This document shows positions 9,721-21,800 of a stretch of DNA of 64,000 nt, piece after piece. A model generated the notes under the pieces. It was not told the origin of the DNA and made no database searches. It saw only the letters and a list, made by a program, of their open reading frames with translations. The position numbers were made by a program, and so were the translations under genes. The DNA is taken from the NCBI RefSeq assembly GCF_037975245.1, contig NC_092564.1, positions 11,549,484 to 11,613,483 on the forward strand, given 5' to 3'. This DNA is from Apostichopus japonicus. Lineage: Eukaryota; Echinodermata; Holothuroidea; Aspidochirotida; Stichopodidae. Numbering within the stretch: the stretch's first letter is position 1; each line of letters begins with the position of its first letter.

Positions 9721-11405
9721 ATCGTGAACCGACATAGGCACAAAATGGTAGTGCCTTAGTTATAATCCCAGAATTTTTAATTAAGAAAATACTCCCGATG
9801 TATGAAATATTGAATAGAAGAAATAAGGAAGCTGTAAAATAGGTAAGGATTTTGAAATAGGTTTTTGTAATTTAATATTACATACCAGTATGATATGAGA
9901 ACCTTGCACATACCAAGTAATTAAACACCGACAGATAGTAACACAGAACTGTCAATGCTTATAGGCCTATCGATGGCTGATATACAGTAGAAGGCACAAT
10001 GCAATTACCTATGATTTATGCTCACTGCATGAATGTATTACTTCATAATAAACCTGTTGGTATATTTTTCTATAATTGTTTGCTTCAAAGTTGGGTACGT
10101 CAGCCTAAATTCATGTAGAATAGTATGCAATGTATTATTATGCAAATCATGACTCCATGATTTTTGGTTTTGACAACGAAACAAATCGAATTAATTATCG
10201 ACGGAGCATAACCTGACACATTTCAAGAAACGGCTAAACTTGACCATGAAATCAAAGGCTGAAACAGAAAATAATATAATAAATATTAATTTTAAAAAAC
10301 TGCTATAGTTGCAACGAGTTTAAAAACAACCATGTAAAACAATTTTTGAAAAATGCATAATGGATTAGCAGCTCATTGAGACAAAGTTTCTGCTAATCTA
10401 CGAATTCAAGAATGATGAAAGAGAACAATAGTAAAAAATCTTCAATTGTTATGTGTTTTTAATTGAATAAAGAGGAAAATGAAATAAAATAAAAGACTAT
10501 ATCAGTCAGATAAAGTTATCAAAGTATTGATTGTTTTTTACAAAATATACTGAAAAATGTGATATAGATTTTTTTCAAACTGTGAGATATATTAAAACAC
10601 CAGTTGAGACAATTATTTTAGGCACGACAAAATCTATAATTGAAACAGGATGATACGCCATGATTCAGTCAATTTAAATGTTAGCAATGCATTCTTTGGT
10701 AAAATAAACTTTTGATATATATTTCCGAACTTTTGCATTCCTTTTAAGGTGATTAGCGAAGACAGACTACTTAATGTTGTACAGAAAGTATTTATTATAA
10801 ACTCGAAATTGTATTTATATAAATGTTGTAAACGTAGATAAGTACTTTCATAGACTGCTCAACGTATTTAGTATATTATTAAGTAACGTATATAAGGACT
10901 AGATCCCGACCTCTCGAAATCAGGCACTTCGTTCCCACACAATTTATGGGTTTAAAATTATGATTACTTTACAGTTTGACGCATTTCAGGCGAGTAAAGG
11001 AAGTATGTATATATATATTTACATACATACATATATATATATATTTATTCAAAGATAATGATACAAGCAACATGAATATTGCACAATATAACTTGTGTCA
11101 GTATTTCGAAGACATCGCCTCCTTTATATATTTCATTGATACCGCAAACTACAATTATGGCGCAAATTCAAACACGATTTCCTCAGGTCAAGGAGTAAAA
11201 GCTACAGTTTTATACACTAACAGAAAATCTTAATTATAAATACATCACTAATGTGTTGGCCACCGATAAATATCTTAGCATCTTGCATCAAAGCTCAATG
11301 CTTGTCTTAGTTCATTGATAATTTTTCAAATCATTCTCTAAACCTTGCTGCTCATTTGACATGAAAAATATAATATCATCAAGACGAGAACGCCACTTTG
11401 GATTC
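9720..11405. other. AT-rich downstream flank of the receptor gene
   Basis: Very AT-rich, with a TA-rich tract near 11005-11050. A minus-strand AATAAA (plus TTTATT, 11044-11049) about 720 bases past the receptor stop could be its polyadenylation signal. No gene seen. Confidence 0.4.
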
Positions 11406-11410
11406 ATAAT

Positions 11411-11788
11411 TTAACCCTTCAACATCCTCAACAAGATACGATCTCGAATATCATGTTTGTTACTTTCACATCTTTCATACTGTACTTGGATTCATCATAT
11501 CATGATACATATTCATTAGCCTACTCATAGAAAGGAGGCAAGCTATCTACTGAAGTCTGTCGAAAGATCAACGTCATTCTGCATCTTCTTTTCATCAGAG
11601 AAGATGCTCTCTATATTGAATTGAACCCTTCGACATCCTCATCAGATATTTTGTTACTTTCACATATTACATATTGTACATTGCCTTGACACAATCACAT
11701 CAGATTTTAACCATGTTACTACTCATTAAATATGAGCCAAGCTAGTTGCTGAAAGGTTGTCGAAAGATTATCGTCCTTCTGTCTGCAT
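11411..11788. repeat. Tandem duplication of the receptor 3' end
   Basis: The segment 11411-11584 and the segment 11622-11788 align along their length (shared AACCCTTC-ACATCCTC, TTGTTACTTTCACAT, CTGTCGAAAGAT). The gene-proximal copy contains the last codons and the TAA stop (11770-11768). The distal copy retains a decayed version of that coding end. Confidence 0.65.
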
Positions 11789-12828
11789 ACTGTTCAAGCG
11801 TGAGTGTCTAGCTGGTTTTAAAACTAATTCATTTTCATAAATAGGTTCATGTTCCCCATCACATTCATCTTCGGCCATCCCTTCATCCTCGAATCGTGTC
11901 AATAACATATGTCTATCTTGATGTGAAACAGAATCCGGGACCGACAATCCCTTTTTGAGCAAAGCAGCACGAAGATGCCGAATTCGTTTATTTCTAGTCC
12001 TTTCATATTGTGAAATATCGCTTGCCTCCTCCCCTGGGTCCTTAATCGAGTTGATCTCGGAGAGTGAAACATTCATATCTGCTTCAGGGGGATGAATTAT
12101 ATCACAGCTCTTAACTGCTCTTGTTCTACTTAAACCACGTTTTCTTCTCTCTATATCCATTAACATTTTAAATTTGATCAATTCTGGTTTTGGTTTTAAT
12201 GTTGGTTTTCTGTTGAAACGTTTATTCTCTTGTGCAGTTTTGGTTGGAGAGATAATAGCCCGCATATCTGAACATGATGATGACAGAGGAGTAATGGGAC
12301 ATCCTGCTCCTGCCAACCTTCGCTGTTGCTGCCTCGAGAGGAAGGTCCGTCTCGTTGCGAACCGCCTCTTCCATTTCAAGACAGATTCGTTTACGTAAGA
12401 GTTCTCGTCGCTTCGTCTATCTTCCGTCTCAGTCCAAGTTCTAACCATGAATGATGACTCGCAGTTGTCTGGCCTGATTGCGTACTGACTATGGACAGAC
12501 CCTTGCCTCGACAAATGGTCGAGGTGCTCGTAGGGTTGTGAGTATTCTTCTCCATCAGAGTCTGCCTCTGTCTTTATCTCTGGAATGTTCAGGTAATCAT
12601 GGTCACCACTCTCGTCATCTCCCTCCTCCTCCTCTTCGCTGCTATGGGAGGTTGATCTTGGCAGTGAATCTCGAGAAATTCGAGTGACGTAAGATGACAA
12701 ACCAAATAAATGTGAAACGGACAGCGGGGCTAAAAGAGGATACTCTCCGGAACTTCTCTGACTTATCGGAGGAGGAAAGTCACACCATGGAAGGACCGTC
12801 GTCGTTTGGTCAACGTCTGTGTTAAATC
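11768..12828 (-). CDS. Receptor exon 7: cytoplasmic tail and stop
   Basis: 1061 nt ending at TAA. The tail has an acidic run (SSEEEEEGDDESGD), the YxN and YxxP motifs, then basic blocks (KWKRRFATRRTF; ERRKRGLSRTR; RTRNKRIRHLRAALLKKG) before the final IYENE. No kinase or other globular domain is recognisable. Confidence 0.75.
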
Positions 12829-15800
12829 CTGTAAAAGTCAAGACAAATACCTTTCACCATTAGGAACATTATATCGTTCTTCCATCCGATTGTTATATAC
12901 GGACATTCTAAAGCAGTTACTTCTTTTTCTCTCAACAGAGCTGTAGTTTGCACTCGCACCAAAAGATTTAATCACTTGGCAATCAAGCTTGAAAATCTTA
13001 AAAACTGACATTGTACCGTGTTATATGCATTTACGATTAGACCAACGAAAACCTATATAAGTATTATACCAAGTAAACACGTATTTTTGAATATTCATCG
13101 CAACTGTAAGATGTTGTTAGGCAAGTAAGAAGGGAACTCTCGATTCTAAAGACTGAACATTAACCATTTTAGAAAATCCTCAAATCTGATCGATTTGCTT
13201 CCTTCCTGTTTCCTTAATCAAGTTGATTTCGGAGATTGATAGGGAGCAATTTGGCCATTTTTAACCGGCGATGTTCACTGTACACGTGACTTTGACTTAA
13301 TTGTTAACCAACATTGCCTTAAGTTACATTGAAAGTGGATTCCTGGGATTGATCAATGCGTTACTATTATTATTTTGGTGGGCGATTTATTGCAAAATGC
13401 TGTTGTTACCGTTGACCTCCCTGAACTTTCGAGAACAGGATGTTTTATGTTCATAGGACTTACAAAAGTTGTTAGAGAAGTCCGTGACATACAATATTTG
13501 TTAACACACATACACAAACACCCACTCAAACAAAGAATATGTTTCTTCCCATGCAACGCAAAATATCCACCTCATGTTATTGTGCCCTGTGTCCCGTGCG
13601 CCCCCCCCCCCCCCTAACGCTTAGGCACACCAACCCACCCAATTTCAGAACCAATATAAGGCTTCACTTGGGGAGCATGTGTGGTAATATTTCTTGCACA
13701 AATTGTCAATCGAGTAGAATATCTCATCATCAGTACAAGAATGCATAGGGATGTGATAAAGCAGGCTATTCTCATATCAGTATACACATGTGAATACACA
13801 CTTGCATTGACAAAGTTTAACAAGAACAGCTATATACATTTGCATTCGTATAATTAACATAACTATTCTGTTGTCTTTACAGTACAAATCATCGTATGTC
13901 GATCCGGATCGTTCGCCTCACAGTATTCAGGCGTTTATATAAACTAAGTCAACAGAACCTAAACAGTAAGTTTCATTTGTTGACAGTGTGCTAAAGGTTA
14001 CTGACTGGAGTAGCTAATTAAATAATGATTAATTAGTCAAGTGGCTACTTCTAATATCTTTCATTCCCATTTTCGTATTTATACAAGATTCACCTGGTAG
14101 CCTTTTTCAACAAAGCTCTTGAAAATTTGATCATGCTTATAATGAATGTATGAGGGAGCTGTTCGGTAGTGAATAGATATGGCACATAAACTGAAATATG
14201 AGATATGGTTCATCGTGAAGTACATCGGGGCAATGGAGACTTTAGAAAAGGAATTGTGAGGGTCGGTAGACCCTGTGGATGAATAAAACAATCGTTGATG
14301 TGTTATTAAGTAATCCAAGTGAAGTTTAAAACCTTACCCGAATCATCGGCTCCTTCGTCATAACGTTCTGATTTCCTATCGAGAGGAAAAGACCAAAAAA
14401 AAGAAAAGAAAAGATGTAGTGATTTATAGTTACTTTAAGTCAATAACAATGCCGTCAGTACTTTATTGCGTTGCAATATTGAAATCTTAGAATTTTGAAA
14501 TATTGAAATATTGAATCTTATTATTGAAATATTGAAATCTTAGAATTGAAATCTTAGAATTTACCTGCGATAACGCTCGAGAAGTGGTTGGACGAATCCG
14601 TTTCTTTTCAGATAGAAACCAGCAATGACACTCCCAACAGAAACCCAAGTAAACACAGATACAACCAAAAGAGCAACCATGTAACCTGTAGAGGACAAGA
14701 GGATGGTTGATGACTTAATGACATTCTGATTACAGTATGACAAATAAGCTTTCTACATTGACATGCTAGATGAATAATTTACTTTCAACTTATTCTGTCT
14801 AGTTCCTTTGCGGTTGATGTTACAAATATCATACGGAACAGGAATATATAGCTAGTTTGATATTTTAAAACATGTATTGTAGTACGTTTCATTTTGCTAC
14901 AATATTTCACATAAGCATAAACATATGAATATTACTAAGGTGAATAAACGCATTTCTGTGCTTACTTAATATTATGATTTAAATTATTATATGTAATATT
15001 TCCCAGGTACACGAGACTGGTGAAAGGCCTCCTAATCCGTTTTGGGGTCCTGTGACAATTTCGTAGACAACACACTTTCGTATACAATCTTTAAGACAAA
15101 CTCTAAATTCTTCAAGGCTTTGTCGGTAGCATTTTGTTCACATAAGGCCTATACCCAATAGATCTATCCACTTTTACCTCTGCTTATTTTCAGGCAAATT
15201 CAAAGAAAAGAACAAACATTTTCAAATAGTTGGTCCTGCATGAGCATATGAATCCCGGCATATTTTCAAATTTACTGAACTCAATATTAGAGTAAACCGA
15301 AGCAGGAATGCGGACTCTATAGTTTACCTGGACATTCGCATTTGTTAGATTCACCGTTACAAACGCAGCCAAGAGCTCCCCTCAGCCCGCAACCAGAGAT
15401 GCAAAATCCCGCCGTTTTATTACTAGCTCGGTTTGTCATAGTAGTGGAGGACTCTTCATCATCGTCGTTGGGCTTCAAAGGAACAAAAAGTAAAAAGTAA
15501 TAATGCAGTAAACAGTAATTATACATCCATTGTCTCATTGATTGAATGCTTAAAAGTAAAGTAAAGTAAAGTAAAATTTATTGATATTCATCATAAAATG
15601 ACAATATAATAAAATGGACTACAGCATCTCAAAAATAGGTTAAAAAAAGTTATCTATGTATCATACAATTCAAAGTCTTAATACTTCTAGGTAAAATTGA
15701 TCGCCTAAACCGTTCTGTCCGCATACGTGGGATCGTGTAAAATCTACGTGGTTTCATGTAAAAATCAAAGAGAGGGTGATCAGAATCCTCGACTATAGAA

Positions 15801-18800
15801 GAAGCACACTGACGTATTATACGATCAATAAAATCATCGGTGATGGTAGAATACAACTTGATGGATTTATTCAAGTAGTCTAATTGTCCATTAGAACAGG
15901 ATGATAACCAAACTGGGCCACAGTACACAAGGAAAGACAACACCATTGTCTGAAAAAGCCAAAGCTGCTTATCAAAATCTAAGCCAAAACCGGCGAGCCT
16001 ACGAATACAATATAATCTCTGTTTAGCTTTTGATGCCATATTGTTCACGTGGGTATTCCAAGTAAGCGAGCTGCTGAAGGTTAATCCAAGATATTTAAAA
16101 TCTTAGTTGGTTGGTTGGTCCACCCATCCATCATCCCTCATTATTACCCAATCCTATGCGAGATTTATGTGGCGTAATACAAGGTATATAGTCACTAATA
16201 AACTGTAAACAAATATCGTGCAGCGGTGTACATTTTAAAACAAGTCACTCGAGACAGATATCCTGGGGATATACAAAAACTAAGGAACTTGATCCACTCT
16301 GATCAACCTCCTAACATTGATACATTAAACTAATGTGATTATGAAGACGTTACCTCAAATAAAGTACCATGTGTGAACCGAAATATAGACACGATACACA
16401 TGATCCTGGTTATTGGTTATTGATCGTGTATTGCAATTTATGTCTACTCACACAACTGTGTTCAATTCTGGTGTAAAACTTTTAATAAGTACGTCCTTTA
16501 TGCTACGTAAAAATGCAATGTACTTATGTTTAACTGCAGAGTTTATATACGTGGTTTAACAGAAATATCGTGAATAGAAATGCAAGGCCAGTGAAAGTAC
16601 ATTTTGAAAGATTGATAAAGGAATTTAAAATCTGCTAAAGAAAACATGTGAAACGATCAGTTTCTATTTATGTAATAACAGTCTTTGCATATCATTGCAG
16701 TAGTAGTATAGACGTAACATGTAATCATACATGATCATCAGTTCACTAAGTGGAACGAACACACGTTCTGTGTCAGCACAGCACATCTAAATACAGTATA
16801 CTATACATTAAATCAAATACGTCAATTATTATACGTAATCATTACGTAAGATATATCTCGCGTGGACAGTACTAACAGTAATAGAGAAAGAAAAGTCGAG
16901 TCAATGCGTATGTGGTGGGTGAGAGAAAACTTTCCCTTGTTATTAGCTGAACTAGAGTAACGTCCTTATTTCTTATCGCATTCACCTTTTTAAGCTGTCA
17001 ATTATGCATCTTTTAATTGTCCTTAATCATGATTATACAATCTCTCTGTTACCTCTCCATCGTAGTCACAAGCTCCGGTTACGGGGTCGCAATCTCCGTC
17101 TTGGCATGAGCAAGTCTGTCTGCATCCCCATCCGTAGTATCCTTTCTTACAGTAGTCTTTACAGTGGGTACCCCGCCTTCCTCTGGGACACGCGCAGTTG
17201 TGGCCACCGAAGGGTGAGCATACTCTTCCCCATGGACACGCTGCACTGTTGCATTCTTGCTTAGAAGCTTGAAACACTGAAGTAAAGAGAGGGCAGAGTG
17301 GATAGTGTAAATGTGAGTAATTGGTTGAATATAAGAAGATGAAACGACAAAGAAATATGACAAAGATGTGTTCTTCCTCTTCTTCTATTTGAGGGAAAGA
17401 GAGAGAGAGAGTCTTCCTCTGGGGCATGCGCAGTTGTGGCCACCGAAGGGTGAGCATACTCTTCCCCATGGACACGCTGCACTGTTGCATTCTTGCTTAG
17501 AAGCTTGAAATACTGAAGTAAAGAGACGGCAGATTGGATAGAGTAAATGTGAGTAATTGCATGGGTGAATTTAAGAAGATGGAACGACAAAGTAATATGA
17601 CAAAGATGTTTCGTGTTCTTCCTCTTCTTATATTTGATGTCAATCGATTCTCTTTGAGGGAAAGAGAGAGAGCCTTATGGTACCCATTTGACTTGCAAAC
17701 CCAAACTTTTCAGCAGAGATTCGCACAACTGATAAATGATCATATTTTGCTCGACTTTCCCTGATAAAACATTACCCTCTCATTCGAAACGGCAATACTT
17801 ACAGAATAGACGAACAAATACGCGGCGCTATTCATAAATAAAGTGAAAAGATACGCAATCACCCTGAATGCACTCTGAGGGTGCAGTACAGTACAACAGG
17901 GTGAAGCCTGTGCATTAATAGAGCAAAGGTGCTTACAGCAGTGATGGCGATGTTTTATAAAGATGTAAACATTATGAATTTCATATGCAGCCAACCTTGT
18001 AGACGAATCAATTGTAAAGAACCTAATGGAGAAGATGCATAACTTTGGTCTCTACCCTGTAGATAAACAATAGTTTAATATTGGTGGATAAATACATTTG
18101 ATTGGGTGGTTTGCACGTTGACGTCAGACAAAGGTTGTTGACGACAGTACCATGTTCTGTCGTACAGTACAAAGAAACAATTTGCTCATCCTTTATAGGG
18201 ATATTGTTCTTCTATTGTATAGGGAGGAGGGACATTAGTAGCAATATCACTTAAAGGTTTGTAACAGGTTTGATAGAACAAAAGTTAAATTGAGTAAAAA
18301 AGGGGGGGGGCTGGGGGGGAGGGGACTTTAATCAGCAGGGTATACAAGCGATGTAAGCATGTATATAAACTCCGACATGTTACCGGGAAAATCCCTGAAA
18401 TATTAATTTAATTTTGACTTTCCATGTGGGTTCAAGGAGCTATTGATAATATTCCAGGTCACCTCGGGTATCCCACTTACTACTTCACTCGTCGTGTATT
18501 ACTATGAGTTAACCCAGACAGGATATGAGCCTGGCTTCTAGATGTCGCTGAGTAATACGACTAATTTAAACTGGTTAGTGACACAAACCTTCCTACACAT
18601 CTTATTCGTTCGATTCAGGGTAAGTCATAACCTGAATATCGGTATGTGGTCACTGGTTACCATCAATCACTTAATTGAACAAGACGGTGGTGAAACGAGC
18701 GACCCTGCAGCAATGCACCCATATTACACAGGGTCAATCTCGTAACCCACCCCCTCCCCCCACCCGTTCCTGTCACCGTCCCTTTTAATGTCACTATAGA

Positions 18801-21800
18801 CATGACATTCCCGATGGTGCATTATATTCTGTTTCAAATTGGAATACAAATGAGCTTAGGTAATGAGAAACTGATCAAAGGGCATTCGATCAAACAGCAA
18901 AATTGTTCTTAAAGGTAGTCAGTATTGTCCACAAATTATAGCACGTTATAATTGCTAGAAGTTTTCAAAAAGTATTTTCCTTGAGGTCTTTACTCTCCAA
19001 ATCGTTCTCAGACATTTTTAAGGAACACACAAGATGACTGAATGTCCCAGTGAGGAAAATTTCCTCAACGGTTGTAATGAAAACATTTCAAGAATTTTGA
19101 CCAAAGGTGACCATATTTGAATATCTAGCATATTTGGGGCCAATACAGAATCCTTTAACAAAAGAAGGCCTTATAATAAATCTTTTTAACACTCGCTTTC
19201 GGTCCTCTACAGCGAAATCACACATGTATAATGACGTTTTGAATTGATAAATCATTTTTGTCATATTTTATCATGCGTTTAATGAATGTTATTATAGTCA
19301 ACCGCGTAATACTCAAGGTAAAGACATATTTTTTTCTCATATTTACACATAATTTCACTTGAGCTATGATGTCACTATGATGCAAATTAGATAAATAAGT
19401 AACTTTTCATGTTTATAAATGATCCATATTCACCTTTCACACATTTACCATCCAGCAACAGCCAGCCTGTACAACAGATCAGTTTTTCTTCATCTCTGGA
19501 GGAAAAAAAAAATGATGAAACCAAAATATGTTAAAGAGTTTTAAATGATGGTATTTAACTTCAAAACGACGATTCAATGAGAGTAAACTTTCGCTGATAT
19601 TGTGATAATGTAAGAAATCTGTGTTGTAATATTTCGTTCTCCTATATTGTATCATAAGAACAGGATTAAATAGAAATATCACTTTGAAATATCACGCATG
19701 CCGACCACTTTCATCAATTTGTTCGAAATTCATTTCAGAGTCACCTCGACAATGTACGTCCCATCAGATATCTTGGGCAAAAAGTGTCTAATAAATGACA
19801 GGGATTTGTTACTTCTATGGGAGTGGCCGATCAATGTCACATAGGACATCACTCACACGTGGGATTACGGAATACCTCAGACAGTGTGGCAGACGACGTA
19901 TTACACAACAAGGTATATGAACCGGGCAAAGGTAATGATAGCTATAAACTAGATCAGTCAAAACGATATCAACCGTCTGGGTGATGATGTAGGCAAATGT
20001 AAAATGTTTTCATCAGATGCAGACAGCGTACAATTGTTGGTATAAATATCGGTGTTGCTATGCAAAATTATGACGTCACCTGAGTATCCTCCAATCAGCC
20101 AACGCAAATATCGGATGCATGAATTAATTTAGGAAGGTTAAGGTCGATAACCAAGAAAGTATTGACATCTTTTCTGCTAAAATTAAGAATCGCTTGCATG
20201 ACTTGCTTATTTTAAGCTTACTGGGTGCACCTCAGTTTATAAATAGGCAGACCTTTGGCTAATTTGTTGGTTCACCATTTGACGGTCAAGCAGGGACACG
20301 ACTACGTATACTTCTGGAGGAGGGGATTAATAACCCTCTGCAACAAAATAAAATCAAGTGGAACACCCGCTTCCGCTACAGAGTATTCAAAACGACAACC
20401 ATTTTTGAAAATAATCAAGTTTTCGGAGATCCAATTTTTACACATCTCTAATTACACAACAAGCATTTTATAATATTCATCACGTAGGGGAGAGGGCGGG
20501 TGGGGGAGGTGGTGCTCTCTACGTTAAAGGTATACTGTCTGATGCTAGTAACATGGTAGATTATGGTAGAGTATGCATGTTGAGGCAAAAGTTAAGTATT
20601 TTGCTCATCAATTCCAAACCAGGTAGGCTATACTTTTGTGAATTTTGCAGCTGACTTTCCTTTAAATTCGCTGACTTGCGAAAGATTTTCGTTGTTTATG
20701 TTTGAAATAGGTGCCTTCTTAGGTGTATAACATCTACAACAATTAAATGATGCATTCACATATCTCAAAGTCATATTTCAATAATAGTGTATCCTACGAC
20801 GCCACTCCTCAAAATACCGTCATTTGTAGTTCAATCATCTGGTAACGATGCATGAAAATTGGAAGGTCTGGTTCAAACATGAAGTGGTGATACCACATAT
20901 CAGACGAATGTCGTATTTGTGTGCAGGCACTACTTATTCTTAATAAAATAAATGGTTAATATAAATTGAATACTTGGTATTCCATAATCTCTAACAACAC
21001 GAAGTTCACAAGTCCAAAGAGCTGTAGTTGGCCAGTAAGCTATATACCGTTTATCTTTGTAATAATTAGGCCTACACACAGAGGCATATGCAAGTTAAAA
21101 ATAGCGTTAATCATAAAGATAAATGCTATTCAAACCATGCATGCCGCTATATATATATAAACGCGTGAATTGACTAATTAACGGTGATTGTTAAGCCCCC
21201 AGAGGAAATGACTATTTCCTACACGTGACAAATATCATGTTTAATATCACTTTGGTCGATGCATATGATTAAGCCTATGTATAGAAGCAAGCGAGAAATA
21301 AGAAACAATTTTGTGTGTGAGTAATTTTAATTTGTGTCTTATATATCTTACATTTGCTACTTTACTTTTCAACATAAAGAATTGATCCTTTCCTATTTTA
21401 TACATGCCAATATCATTGGAACATGATGTTGCTCGCTATCTTTCAATTACCTTTTCAAACAGATATGTTGATATTAAACTGGTCAGGATGAAGGGTCCCC
21501 CAAGACCACCCCAAAATGGAATATCCGGCGCCTCGAGGGAATAACATGCACAAGTGCTACTGAACTTCACATTCTACGGCAGCTTGTTAACTCCAGAATC
21601 AAGCAAGCGGACGCTTGGCTATGGACGTAGAGTACTGTAACTTTTACAATTATATGAAAAATTAACCTTCTTAACGCATACTAGAATCCTTAGATAATCG
21701 ATTTCACAAAATTTCTAACTTACTTACTTTATAAATTTAATTTATGTATCCCCCAAATTTCTTCATTTGAAAAAAAAAATGAACTTGTAATCATCAACTT

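Noticed and set aside
17023-17590. Several long overlapping minus-strand frames near the duplicated EGF exon
   Set aside because: They read through intron and the wrong frame of the duplicated exon. Only the spliced frame keeps the cysteine pattern.
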